64,000 nt of DNA from Acinetobacter silvestris (GTDB taxonomy: Bacteria > Pseudomonadota > Gammaproteobacteria > Pseudomonadales > Moraxellaceae), in the NCBI RefSeq assembly GCF_002135235.1, contig NZ_NEGB01000006.1:62001-126000 (forward strand), written 5' to 3'. Shown piece after piece: positions 19,219-27,688 of the stretch. The notes below the pieces were generated by a model. The model had not been told where the DNA came from. It made no database searches and saw only the letters and a program-made list of their open reading frames with translations. A program made the translations under genes and the position numbers. Every line of letters starts with the position of its first letter. Within the stretch, counting starts at the first letter, position 1.

Positions 19219-20223
19219 TTAGGCTTGATTTTCTTGCAAATAATCTTCAGTACGTTGCATGGTCTCTTTAATGTTTTGAATGGCATTTTCAAGATCAGCA
19301 AAAGTTTTGGCATTACCGCCACTTAAAGCCTGACGCCATTTACGAGCACCCGGAAGATTTTGGAATAAACCTAAAATATGGCGAGTAATAATCGAAAGCG
19401 GCGCACCTTGTTGCAGACGTTGAGCAATATAAGGTAGCATTTGCTCGATAATTTCAAAACGATTAGGTGCTTCTAAATTCCACAATTGCCCAAGCTCAGC
19501 CAATAAGTACGGATTATGGTAGGCCTCACGACCAATCATCACACCATCAACATGTTTTAAATGTTCCTGAGTCTCAGCAAAAGTTTTAATTCCACCATTG
19601 ATCTCAATGATTAAATTTGGACGATCTTGCTTTAAACGGTAAACATCTTCATAACGTAAAGGTGGAACATCGCGGTTTTCTTTTGGCGATAATCCTTGCA
19701 GCAATGCAATACGAGCATGCACAATAAAATTATCACAACCTGTTTTGGCAACAGTGTCGACGAAATGCAGCATCTCTTCATAAGACTGCATGTCATCAAT
19801 GCCAACACGATGCTTGACTGTAACTGGAATATCAACTGCGTTGCGCATTTCGGCAATACATTCTGCGACCAAGTCGGGCTCAGCCATTAAGCAAGCGCCA
19901 ATCTTATTGTTTTGTACTCGGTCACTTGGGCAGCCAACATTGAGGTTGACTTCATCATAGCCCCAATCTTGAGCCATTTTAGTACAGGTTGCTAAATCTT
20001 TGGGGTTTGAGCCGCCGAGCTGCAACACAATCGGGTGTTCTTCGTTATTGTAGTCTAGATGACGGTTTGCTCCACCAAATAGAATGGCACCTGTTGTCAC
20101 CATTTCAGTATATAAAATTGCATTTGGATTAAATAGGCGTGCAAAAAGACGATAATCACGTGTCGTCCAATCCATCATCGGGGCAACCGAGATACGGGGC
20201 TGTAAAGCTTGGATTGAAGACAT
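19219..20223 (-). CDS. dusA: tRNA-dihydrouridine(20/20a) synthase DusA
   Basis: This 334-residue FMN enzyme reduces U20 and U20a in the tRNA D-loop. Features are the N-terminal RISVAPMMDWTTRDYR, the family signature LNVGCPSDRVQNNKIGACLM with the catalytic Cys, the FMN-binding KHRVGIDD, and NGGIKTFAE and GVMIGREAYHNP in the barrel. The Dus subtype is DusA, judged by APMMDWTDRH-like start and length. An AGG lies upstream of ATG 20223. DusA loci are known insertion sites for integrative elements in several bacteria, but none is present here. Confidence 0.96.
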   Translation of the reverse strand: MSSIQALQPRISVAPMMDWTTRDYRLFARLFNPNAILYTEMVTTGAILFGGANRHLDYNNEEHPIVLQLGGSNPKDLATCTKMAQDWGYDEVNLNVGCPSDRVQNNKIGACLMAEPDLVAECIAEMRNAVDIPVTVKHRVGIDDMQSYEEMLHFVDTVAKTGCDNFIVHARIALLQGLSPKENRDVPPLRYEDVYRLKQDRPNLIIEINGGIKTFAETQEHLKHVDGVMIGREAYHNPYLLAELGQLWNLEAPNRFEIIEQMLPYIAQRLQQGAPLSIITRHILGLFQNLPGARKWRQALSGGNAKTFADLENAIQNIKETMQRTEDYLQENQA

Positions 20224-20429
20224 AGACTAGACCTAGAACATTGAGAGCGCAGAATTATACGTGCTTTATTTGAAAAGCAACAGTAAAGCCTATGAATTGT
20301 ATTGTTAGTGTGGTTTAACAATATGATTTTTAGTGTAAAAACAAGAATAATCTAGCGGATGGCAGTATTGTTAAATACACAATATTTACGTATGTTGAAG
20401 AATCAATAAAAATAATTGTTGGGGGTACA

Positions 20430-21074
20430 ATGTTCGTTTTAGAAGAAATATTTAAAAGTAAAAAGTGTGAAAATACCGATCAATTTAATTTAAGAATTCA
20501 TCGTGGACTGAGTTGGTTTAAAAAATCCCAGCAATTGGATGACGATTTAGAGCTGAAATTTATCTGCCTTTGGGTTTCATTTAATGCAATTTATGCTCAG
20601 GAGTTGCTTATCACGCATGATCATCAAAAATTTAAACAGTTTTTAATTGCTATGTTTCAAGTAGATTGTGAGCAGCGGATTCATCATATTACTTGGGAAA
20701 AAATGAGCTTACCTATTCGAGCACTGTTAGATAATCCTTATGCTTTCCAAACATTTTGGGATTATCAAAATAATAGAATTAGCCAATTCGCTTGGAAAAA
20801 AGAGTTCGAGTTGGAAAAGCAAAAAGTTCATCAAGCACTGCAAAAAAAGGATACCATTGATATTTTATATATGGTTTTTAATCGCTTATATACGTTAAGA
20901 CTTCAAGTTATATCTGGTGGTGTCACCTATAAGAGTTCAGTGCATCGCCAGCAATTACAAGATAGTTGTTATGTTTTATCTGCATTCATTCCTATTTATA
21001 TTCGCCTATTATTAGAGAATGCTCAAACTCTGGATCTAGAACAACCTTTTTATCCAGTTGTTCAGATGTCTTAG
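20430..21074 (+). CDS. HEPN-like protein of unknown function
   Basis: This 214-residue, mostly helical protein has FICLWVSFNAIYAQEL near residue 45 and FNRLYTLRLQVISGGVTY near residue 150, an arrangement resembling ApeA-type HEPN proteins, where the second block normally reads RNxxxHGG and supplies the ribonuclease Arg/His. Here Asn and His are replaced (RLQVISGG), so the nuclease centre may be dead. GGGGGT lies just before ATG 20430. It stands alone, with no adjacent nucleotidyltransferase (MNT) or other defence gene. The family assignment is from pattern memory and needs a profile search. Confidence 0.7.
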   Translation: MFVLEEIFKSKKCENTDQFNLRIHRGLSWFKKSQQLDDDLELKFICLWVSFNAIYAQELLITHDHQKFKQFLIAMFQVDCEQRIHHITWEKMSLPIRALLDNPYAFQTFWDYQNNRISQFAWKKEFELEKQKVHQALQKKDTIDILYMVFNRLYTLRLQVISGGVTYKSSVHRQQLQDSCYVLSAFIPIYIRLLLENAQTLDLEQPFYPVVQMS

Positions 21075-21207
21075 TTTTTAGACACTATCTTTAAAAGGAA
21101 ATTTAAATTTTACTGATATACGATTTAGTCGCTGCAATATTTAGCTAAAATTTCATGCTTAAAAATAAATCAAATTCTATTAGCTGAACATATGTCTGAA
21201 TAGCTCA

Positions 21208-21239
21208 CAAGATAGATGACATTCATATCAGCTATCTTG
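21208..21239 (-). terminator. Possible weak terminator downstream of the MFS gene
   Basis: CAAGATAG / CTATCTTG, an 8-bp perfect stem with a 16-nt loop, between the HEPN-like gene and the end of the convergent MFS gene. It lacks a clear T-run, so its function is uncertain. Confidence 0.3.
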
Positions 21240-21283
21240 CGTTGTTTTACGATAATTTTTGATATTGAGAGATGATCTTTTAT

Positions 21284-22474
21284 TTAAGCCGTCTGTACTT
21301 TTGAATGATAAAGCATATCCAATAAAGCAAAAAAAGCTGAGCCAATTACTAGGCAGAGTCCCGCAACACAGGTCATGGCCCATCCACCATGATGCCATGC
21401 ATAAATACCCAAGGCAGAACCACATGCACCACCGATAAAATAAATGGTCATATAAATTGAGTTAATTCGAGATTTAGCATCAGGACGTAATCTGAAAATA
21501 ATATTTTGATTACTACTATGTACCGTGGCTAAACCGAAATTGATAATGCCATAACCAATCACATAACTTATTAGCGATTGTCCACCGAAATAAAGGAAGC
21601 CCCAACTGATTGCAAGAATTGTGATCCCAATCCAAGTCAGTGCTTTAGTGTGTCCACGGTCTGCAATTTTACCAATTTTAGTGGTCGATAATGCACCAAA
21701 AACACCAATCAGAGTCGCTACCCCAACCAACACATCCGGTAAATTAAACGGTTCTGAGGTGAGTAATACTGCAATGGTAGAAAATAGAATACTCATGGCA
21801 GCAAAGGCAAAACCACCCACCAATGCTCGATACAGTAAGCGAGGCTCTTGCTTGAGTAAATGACCCATCGATTGGAAAATTTTGGCATAGCTCATTTTCA
21901 TGATAGGCACATGCGGTAATTTTGATTTGAGTAAAAAAGCGATAATAAGCATGAGTACTGCACTCACTGCATAAATCAACTTCCAATTGAATAAGTTGGA
22001 TAGCAGTCCTGCTAAGCTGGTAGAAAGTAACAGTCCTACTAATAAACCACTCATGAGAAATCCAACCACTTCTCCAGTTTTTTCAGGTTTTACTGCCATG
22101 GTTGCCAAGGGAATCAGGACTTGTGCTGCTACAGAAAAAAGCCCAGCAATAATGGTTCCGACCCATAGCATGGGTAAATTCACGGCAAAGGCGCAAAGTA
22201 ATAAACCAATTGCGGCAAAGAACATGAGTACTGGAATGAACTTGGTCTTATTTACAATGTCACCCACAGGTACAATAAATAATAGTCCTAGAGCATAAGA
22301 CACCTGAGCAAAAGTAACGGTCAAAGCCACTTGTGATTCTGGCACATTAAAATATTGTTGAATGGAGTGTATGAGGGGTTGGCAGTAATAGTTGGCACCA
22401 GCACATAAACCACAGGCAATAGCCATGAGCCATAATAAGGGTTTATTTTGGCTAATATCGAGTGGGGGATTCAT
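21284..22474 (-). CDS. MFS transporter, probable SoxR-controlled exporter
   Basis: The 396-residue protein has about twelve hydrophobic segments in two halves, the major facilitator layout. It contains FAQVSYALGLLFIVPVGDIV, matching the loop 2-3 signature of drug and sugar exporters of this type, and GKIADRGHT for the second-half loop. Substrate is unknown. It begins 21 bases after the ridA stop, so the two genes form an operon, and that operon faces soxR across a SoxR operator. This makes efflux of redox-active compounds a reasonable inference, as SoxR commonly controls such exporters outside enterics. Confidence 0.9.
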   Translation of the reverse strand: MNPPLDISQNKPLLWLMAIACGLCAGANYYCQPLIHSIQQYFNVPESQVALTVTFAQVSYALGLLFIVPVGDIVNKTKFIPVLMFFAAIGLLLCAFAVNLPMLWVGTIIAGLFSVAAQVLIPLATMAVKPEKTGEVVGFLMSGLLVGLLLSTSLAGLLSNLFNWKLIYAVSAVLMLIIAFLLKSKLPHVPIMKMSYAKIFQSMGHLLKQEPRLLYRALVGGFAFAAMSILFSTIAVLLTSEPFNLPDVLVGVATLIGVFGALSTTKIGKIADRGHTKALTWIGITILAISWGFLYFGGQSLISYVIGYGIINFGLATVHSSNQNIIFRLRPDAKSRINSIYMTIYFIGGACGSALGIYAWHHGGWAMTCVAGLCLVIGSAFFALLDMLYHSKVQTA

Positions 22475-22495
22475 AAGACTTCCTAGCTTGTTTTG

Positions 22496-22924
22496 TTACA
22501 TACAATAAGCAGTAGCTTCAATTTCAATGAGCATACCTTGTATTGCAAGACACGGAACAGGAATGAGTGTACAAGCAGGAAAATCTTGATCTTTCCAAAG
22601 CTGTTGCATTTCCTGAATTAAAAACTGATGCTTTTTAGAGCTATGATCAACCACTAGAATTCTTAAAACAGCAATATCTAAAAGAGAGGCATCAACCGAT
22701 TCCAAAGCATTTTTTAAATTTAAAAAAGCCTGATGCGTCTGTTCAGCAAAATCTAGAGATAGTTGTCCTCGTTGGTTTTCACCACCTTGTCCTGAAATGT
22801 GAAGTACACGTAGAAAGTGTCTAACTTCAGCAACGTGACTATACGCAAAAGGTCGTGGATTATAAAGTGTCTTTGGGTTAAAGACTTGAAAGGAGCACAT
22901 TGGAAAACCAATTTTCGAATTCAT
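22496..22924 (-). CDS. RidA (YjgF/YER057c/UK114) family protein
   Basis: The 142-residue product has the RidA fold pattern: LHISGQGG near residue 43, DFAEQTHQAFLNLKNALES for the central helix, VLRILVVD and a late FPACTLIPVPCLAIQGMLIE that aligns with the canonical R-x-x-V-x-V-x-x-L region. The usual catalytic Arg before that block (PAR(T/S)) is replaced by FPACT, so imine-deaminase activity is doubtful. It is the first gene of the operon with the MFS transporter and starts about 25 bases after the predicted SoxR-dependent transcription start. An alternative ATG lies at 22900. Confidence 0.85.
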   Translation of the reverse strand: MNSKIGFPMCSFQVFNPKTLYNPRPFAYSHVAEVRHFLRVLHISGQGGENQRGQLSLDFAEQTHQAFLNLKNALESVDASLLDIAVLRILVVDHSSKKHQFLIQEMQQLWKDQDFPACTLIPVPCLAIQGMLIEIEATAYCM

Positions 22925-22956
22925 AAATTTTTCATGACTTGTTGGATAATTTTGTT

Positions 22957-22987
22957 AGTATTAAAGCTCAAGTTAACTTGAGGTCAA
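22957..22987 (-). promoter_or_regulatory. SoxR-type promoter and operator for the ridA-MFS operon
   Basis: On the minus strand, TTGACC (-35) and AATACT (-10) are separated by 19 bp, the overlong spacer expected of MerR-family-activated promoters. The spacer contains the perfect 16-bp palindrome CTCAAGTTAACTTGAG at 22967-22982. Known SoxR boxes read CCTCAAGTTAACTTGAGG, and this site matches 17 of those 18 positions. The same operator sits in front of the divergent soxR gene. Confidence 0.9.
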
Positions 22988-22994
22988 GCATAAA

Positions 22995-23486
22995 TTGATA
23001 GATAAAATTGATGATCAAAAACAATTAAATCAATGGCTCAGTATTGGTGAGTTGGCTGAACGGAGTGATGTCAGTGTGCCTGCTTTAAGGTTTTATGAAA
23101 CCAAAGAACTTATTTGGAGTACTCGAACTGAAGGAAATCAGCGGCGCTATCAACGTGCCATGCTGAGGCGAGTAGCGATTATTAAAGTCGCTCAACAAGT
23201 GGGAATTAGTTTACAACAGGTCAAGGATGCATTTTCTGTTTTACCTAAGCATGAGGTTGCCAGTAAACACGATTGGAAAAAGATGTCGCAAGTGTGGCAA
23301 ACCCAATTAGATCAAAATATTGTGAGCTTATTGCAACTCCGACAGCAATTGGATAAATGCATTGGCTGTGGATGTTTGTCATTGAAACAGTGCCCACTAC
23401 GGAATCCAGAAGATCAATTTGCACAGGAGTCGGCAGGGGCGCATTTTCAAGATGTACTCACTAGCTTATTGAGCCAGAATGTTTGA
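22995..23486 (+). CDS. soxR: Redox-sensitive transcriptional activator SoxR
   Basis: SoxR is a MerR-family dimer whose 2Fe-2S cluster senses redox-cycling compounds and superoxide. The 163-residue protein has the MerR helix-turn-helix (IGELAERSDVSVPALRFYE), a dimer helix and the SoxR-specific cluster motif CIGCGCLSLKQCPL (Cx2CxCx5C). The start codon is TTG at 22995; no in-frame ATG occurs before the DNA-binding domain. It is divergent from the ridA-MFS operon, with the operator 8 bp from its start, so autoregulation is likely. Enteric SoxR acts through soxS; no soxS is seen here, so direct control of the neighbours is inferred. Confidence 0.97.
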   Translation: MIDKIDDQKQLNQWLSIGELAERSDVSVPALRFYETKELIWSTRTEGNQRRYQRAMLRRVAIIKVAQQVGISLQQVKDAFSVLPKHEVASKHDWKKMSQVWQTQLDQNIVSLLQLRQQLDKCIGCGCLSLKQCPLRNPEDQFAQESAGAHFQDVLTSLLSQNV

Positions 23487-23498
23487 TCTACTGAAATT

Positions 23499-24389
23499 TT
23501 AGATGATGAGTTGTGAATCTTGTATTGATCCAAATTGACCAATCCAAAATGGACGATTATGAATCCCATGACCAAACCAATCACCTTGATAAAGGGGGAT
23601 GGCCAATGGATTGAAATGCTCACTGAAGATTTCGGCAATACTATGCGGTACATTTTTTTGTGGACATTGATAAAAATCTCCAAGCACGACCGCTTTAAGC
23701 TGCGTTGTATCCATGCTTTGTAGGAGTTGGACTAACGAACGTTCCAAACGATAATAGGGTTCACCGACATCTTCCAAGAATAAAATACTGGGTTGCTTTA
23801 ATTTAAGGGCATTAGATGTACCTTGTAAGCTAGATAAAACAGTTAAATTTCCGCCTAAAATATGTAGCTTTTTAAGTTTTAACTGTTGCAGCGCAGAGGT
23901 GTTCAATGCAGATAAAGCATAAGGACTATTCTTGTTTGATTCATCTGTAATTTGCGCTATTGAAAGTAAGTTAATGACCTTTAATGCATCATCGGAAAGT
24001 GGTTGGTTATTCAAATTTTTGACGGCAATTTCCTGAAACACAGGGCCGTGTATAGCTTGTCCGCCATGCATTGCAATATAATTCAATAAAACCGTGCTAT
24101 CCGAATACCCAATAATCGGTTTATTTAAAATCCAATCATCTAAATGTGGCACCAATTCAGCAGCACCAGTACCACCACGACCACACCAAATGGCATCCAC
24201 AGTTGGATCTAAGCAGGCATTTTTTAAATCGAGAATACGTTGCTCCGCGGTTCCTGCCAAATAACGATATTGAGAAAAAACATGTTCAGATAAACTCACT
24301 TGATGCCCTAAGCTCTTAAGTAGATTTTGTGCCAGTTGTATTTTTTCAATATCGACGCAAGCGCTTGGAGAGACAATTCTAAAATGCAT
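23499..24389 (-). CDS. ldcA: Muramoyltetrapeptide LD-carboxypeptidase (S66 family)
   Basis: LdcA removes the terminal D-Ala from recycled murein tetrapeptides in the cytoplasm. The 296-residue protein has the family blocks IWCGRGGTGAAELV, GYSDSTVLLNYI with the nucleophilic Ser, FLEDVGEPYYRLER with the Glu, and GDWFGHGIHNRPFWIG with the catalytic His near the C-terminus. In many homologues the first block reads GRGGYG; here Tyr is replaced by Thr. It has no signal peptide. It lies 12 bases upstream of, and in the same orientation as, the EamA gene's downstream end, so it is second in that operon. Confidence 0.92.
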   Translation of the reverse strand: MHFRIVSPSACVDIEKIQLAQNLLKSLGHQVSLSEHVFSQYRYLAGTAEQRILDLKNACLDPTVDAIWCGRGGTGAAELVPHLDDWILNKPIIGYSDSTVLLNYIAMHGGQAIHGPVFQEIAVKNLNNQPLSDDALKVINLLSIAQITDESNKNSPYALSALNTSALQQLKLKKLHILGGNLTVLSSLQGTSNALKLKQPSILFLEDVGEPYYRLERSLVQLLQSMDTTQLKAVVLGDFYQCPQKNVPHSIAEIFSEHFNPLAIPLYQGDWFGHGIHNRPFWIGQFGSIQDSQLII

Positions 24390-24401
24390 GTTTAGTCCTA
24401 A

Positions 24402-25328
24402 TTAGTGTGCGAGTTTCTTTTTAGACAAGGTCACCATCATGACACCAATAATATTTAGCAGACAACCAAACCATTGTATTGCATTCATGTGTTCGCCTAA
24501 AAAAGCCACAGCTAGCATAATGGTCAGAATCGGGCCAATTGAGCCAATCATGGACGATTGGGCTGCACCTAAACGTGAAATACTTTGTGCAATGAGAATG
24601 GTCGGAAGGACGGTGACGAATAAACCTAATGCAATCCCATACCAAATGACTTCAGAAGGCAATTGATTGAGCAAGCTCATCGGGTTCGGTGTAGCGATTA
24701 TAAAATGAGTGAATGTTCCCAAACAGGCAATACTTAAGGCCAGTCCAGAAAAATTCCAAGAACCAAATTTTTGAATGAGACGTGGTGTCAGTAATAAATA
24801 GCTAGCAAAGCTAATGGCACTCGCAAATACCAAACTGACACCTAACCAAAAATCACCTTCATGTGGCACGGTACTTTGTTCTTGTAGCATTACAATCACT
24901 GTTCCGCCGTAGCTTAAAGTGATTGCAAAAATGCTTTTGAAGCTTAATGCTTGTTTATAAATAACACTCGATGCAATCACAGTTAAGGTTGGATATAAAA
25001 ATAGAATGATACGTTCCAAGGAGGCACTGATATACATCAAGCCGGTAAAATCTAACCAACTCGAAAAGTAATAGCCGATTAATCCAGCCAAAATAAGCAG
25101 CATCCAATCTTTTATGGGGATGTTTTTATTGCGATGACGATTTAACCAGCAGATCAGAACAAAGAAAGGTAATGCACTTACCATTCTCAGAGCCATTAAG
25201 ACCGTGCCATCCACCAATGGAGAGAGTGCATAGGTTTGTTTAATAAAGATGGCTTTGGTGCTAAAGAGAAACGCAGCACATAGCGCAAAAATAGAACCTA
25301 ACTGCGTGCTTGATAATTTTAATTTCAT
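24402..25328 (-). CDS. DMT-superfamily EamA transporter
   Basis: The 308-residue protein has ten hydrophobic segments made of two EamA repeats, the layout of drug/metabolite transporters. The second repeat ends with LGEHMNAIQWFGCLLNIIGV, typical of this family. Substrate cannot be predicted. The gene precedes ldcA with a 12-base gap on the same strand, so they are probably cotranscribed. A muropeptide or amino acid export role is conceivable but not supported by any motif. No terminator separates the two genes. Confidence 0.88.
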   Translation of the reverse strand: MKLKLSSTQLGSIFALCAAFLFSTKAIFIKQTYALSPLVDGTVLMALRMVSALPFFVLICWLNRHRNKNIPIKDWMLLILAGLIGYYFSSWLDFTGLMYISASLERIILFLYPTLTVIASSVIYKQALSFKSIFAITLSYGGTVIVMLQEQSTVPHEGDFWLGVSLVFASAISFASYLLLTPRLIQKFGSWNFSGLALSIACLGTFTHFIIATPNPMSLLNQLPSEVIWYGIALGLFVTVLPTILIAQSISRLGAAQSSMIGSIGPILTIMLAVAFLGEHMNAIQWFGCLLNIIGVMMVTLSKKKLAH

Positions 25329-25589
25329 ACCACCAACTGTGCAGAATCTATTTTATATTGAGATATAAAATATTGAAGCTTGAGTATAAAGATTTTCACT
25401 TTAGAGGTGAAATGCAAAAAAAGAATCAGTTTGAACAAAAAATGGAATGTGAATCAAGTGTAGAGTGGGAGAATTGATCTTTTTAGGTTTAAGAATTCGT
25501 AATCATAAATAAAAATATGTGCGTTTATAAAACAAATTTATGATTAAAATTGCATCAATTTGGTGCGAATTGAGTGTTTTTAGAGTGAT

Positions 25590-25635
25590 TTTTGCCAAGC
25601 ATCATCATCTGGCAAAATGGCGAATAAATTTTTTA
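25590..25635 (+). terminator. Possible orphan terminator inside the long spacer
   Basis: TTTTGCCA / TGGCAAAA with a 12-nt loop, followed after about 11 bases by six Ts. No gene ends nearby on the plus strand, so if active it might end an unannotated small RNA. Weak evidence. Confidence 0.25.
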
Positions 25636-26168
25636 AAAAGATTATTGCTCTACATTTATAGCTTCTATTAATGAAATTGTTTGAGCCCAGCCAAGTCTAT
25701 TGAATTATGAATGAAATCAATTTTACATTTCAAAAGTGACTCACAATGCTGACTAAGAATAGTCAATTATCAGCCAACGAATCTGCTAAGTTATCTGTTA
25801 TAAATTGTCAGAAATGCAAATTTAGTTAAAAAGTGTGCAATATGGCGTCAGGTTTTCTATATAAATAAAGTGATTTGGAAAACATGCAACAGTGTAAAAT
25901 TTTGTTGAAAGAGTCAATCGTATTCAGGAGAGGCAGATTGAAATGATTAACTTATAAAAGAAGTAAGAAAAAAGAAATGTTATAGATGGGTGAAATTGGA
26001 ACTCCGAATCTAGATTTTAATATCACTGAAATATATATATGGTATGTCGAATAATTATATTTGTGAACGATCAGTTCAAAATATAGTCATTTATTAAATA
26101 AATATTGGGTAGTAATTTAAATTAGTTCAATTAGAATCCAAAAATTCAGAACAATGCATCCTAGGGGG

Positions 26169-26191
26169 AAACATCGTTATTTACGATGTTT
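26169..26191 (+). promoter_or_regulatory. Leader hairpin before pntA1
   Basis: A 9-bp perfect stem AAACATCGT / ACGATGTTT with a TATTT loop in the likely untranslated leader, without a following T-run. It might affect translation or mRNA stability. Confidence 0.35.
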
Positions 26192-26222
26192 GCTTGAAGA
26201 AAAATTAGCTTGAGGAATGCTC

Positions 26223-27350
26223 ATGCAGATCGGAATCCCAACTGAAACAGTCGCCGGTGAAAATCGTGTAGCTGCTACGCCAGAGACAGTAAAAAAATTG
26301 ATTAGCGCAGGTCATAGCGTAGTCATTGAACGTGGAGCTGGTGTAAAGGCGGCCTATATTGACAGCGCTTATGAACAAGTCGGTGCCAAAATTACGGAAG
26401 ATGCTTATACCGGTAGTCAAATGATTTTGAAGGTTCGCTCGCCACAAGGTGATGAAATTCAAAAAATTGCTGCGAATACCGCTTTAATTGCAATGTTTGA
26501 CCCATACCGAAATACGCTACTCGATCAATTTGCAGCACAACAAGTATCTGCATTTGCATTGGAGCTCTTGCCTCGTACGCTTTCTCGTGCACAAAATATG
26601 GATGTCTTGTCTTCTCAAGCCAATTTAGCAGGTTATAAATCTGTACTTTTGGCAGCGGCAGAATATCAACGCATGTTTCCAATGCTGATGACCGCTGCGG
26701 GTACGGTTAAACCCGCGCGTGTTGTGATTATGGGAGTCGGTGTTGCAGGCTTACAAGCGATTGCGACTGCAAAACGTTTGGGTGCTGTGGTTGAAGCAAC
26801 CGACTTACGTCCGACTGCACGTGATCAAGTTGAGTCTCTCGGTGGTAAATGGTTAGACGTTCCAATGTCTGATGAAGAGAAGCAAAAAGCTGCTGATGCT
26901 GCGAAAAATGGTTATGGCTGGATGCCGGGTGAGCAATACATCAAAGATCAAGCTGCCATTGTTGATAAAGCTGTTGCAAATGCCGATATTGTGATTACCA
27001 CAGCACTATTGCCTGGTCGTGATGCGCCACGTTTAATTAAGACTGAAACTGTGACCAAAATGAAACCAGGTTCAATCATTCTTGATATGGCGGTTGAATC
27101 AGGTGGTAACGTTGAAGGCTCTAAATGCGGTGAAAATATTGTCACGAGCAATGGTGTCACAATTTTAGGTATTCCGAATATTCCTTCTACAGTGTCGACT
27201 GAAGCTTCAGCGCTGTATGCACGTAACGTTTTTAATTTCGTAGAAACTTTGTTTGATGCAGAGAAAAACTTTGTGGTCAACCAAGAAGATGAAATTCAAA
27301 AAGCTCTATTGGTAACTCATGGCGGCCAAGTGCTGTTAAAGCGTGGTTAA
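26223..27350 (+). CDS. pntAA: NAD(P) transhydrogenase subunit alpha part 1
   Basis: This 375-residue subunit is the soluble NAD(H)-binding domain I of proton-translocating transhydrogenase, which uses the proton gradient to reduce NADP+ with NADH. It opens [20 protein letters not shown], and carries the Rossmann motif [21 protein letters not shown] and the family loop with [27 protein letters not shown] prefer ATG 26223, seven bases after GAGGA, over ATG 26217. The alpha chain is split: the membrane part is a separate small gene next door, as in Rhodospirillum and Acinetobacter and unlike the fused E. coli PntA. It is the first gene of a three-gene operon. Confidence 0.96.
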   Translation: MQIGIPTETVAGENRVAATPETVKKLISAGHSVVIERGAGVKAAYIDSAYEQVGAKITEDAYTGSQMILKVRSPQGDEIQKIAANTALIAMFDPYRNTLLDQFAAQQVSAFALELLPRTLSRAQNMDVLSSQANLAGYKSVLLAAAEYQRMFPMLMTAAGTVKPARVVIMGVGVAGLQAIATAKRLGAVVEATDLRPTARDQVESLGGKWLDVPMSDEEKQKAADAAKNGYGWMPGEQYIKDQAAIVDKAVANADIVITTALLPGRDAPRLIKTETVTKMKPGSIILDMAVESGGNVEGSKCGENIVTSNGVTILGIPNIPSTVSTEASALYARNVFNFVETLFDAEKNFVVNQEDEIQKALLVTHGGQVLLKRG

Positions 27351-27361
27351 GGAGAAATTTT

Positions 27362-27676
27362 ATGGTTGAAACGATTACAATTTTCGTCCTTGCCATCTTT
27401 GTGGGTTACTACGTGGTTTGGGGGGTAACACCTGCGCTACATACGCCACTCATGGCGGTAACCAATGCACTTTCATCCATTATTGTTGTTGGTGCAATGC
27501 TACAAACTGTAGGTATGCCAAGTATTGGGATGGATGCAAACGTGGCTTTCCAAAGTGTTAACGTTGTAAGCGTACTTGGTGCGGTTGCTGTATTTTTGGC
27601 AAGTATTAATATTTTTGGTGGCTTTGCAGTAACTGCACGCATGCTAGAAATGTTCAAGCCTAAGCAAAAGAAATAA
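27362..27676 (+). CDS. pntAB: NAD(P) transhydrogenase subunit alpha part 2
   Basis: The 104-residue protein is the membrane segment of the split alpha subunit. It consists of three hydrophobic helices, with [19 protein letters not shown] and [18 protein letters not shown] as recognisable conserved stretches. It follows pntA1 after 11 bases and precedes pntB after 12 bases, which supports a single transcript and a fixed subunit ratio. Length matches other PntA2 proteins. It contributes to the proton channel in domain II of the complex. Confidence 0.95.
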   Translation: MVETITIFVLAIFVGYYVVWGVTPALHTPLMAVTNALSSIIVVGAMLQTVGMPSIGMDANVAFQSVNVVSVLGAVAVFLASINIFGGFAVTARMLEMFKPKQKK

Positions 27677-27688
27677 GAGGGCATTGAC

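Larger units (their letters stand above)
25329..26222. other. Long AT-rich gene-free region upstream of the pnt operon
   Basis: About 890 bp with no coding region I can support. It must hold the promoter of the EamA-ldcA pair and of pntA1. Three small inverted repeats are visible: TTTTGCCA / TGGCAAAA at 25590-25617 followed by a T-run, TGAAC-GATCA-GTTCA at 26064-26078, and AAACATCGT / ACGATGTTT at 26169-26191, 31 bp before the pntA1 start. Any of these could be regulatory or part of a small RNA. None is diagnostic. Confidence 0.6.

Noticed and set aside
20224..20429. An integrated element at the dusA gene
   Set aside because: dusA is a known integration target, but no integrase or repeated att sequence is visible and the neighbouring genes look chromosomal.
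25412..25477. A 21-codon ORF (MQKKNQFEQK...) in the long spacer with AGAGGTGA directly before the ATG
   Set aside because: The Shine-Dalgarno spacing is too short, the peptide has no recognisable feature and very short ORFs are expected by chance in 890 bp.
26064..26078. TGAAC-GATCA-GTTCA palindrome as a LexA-type SOS box
   Set aside because: The GAAC/GTTC half-sites are five bases apart rather than four, Acinetobacter lacks a canonical LexA, and no damage gene is adjacent.
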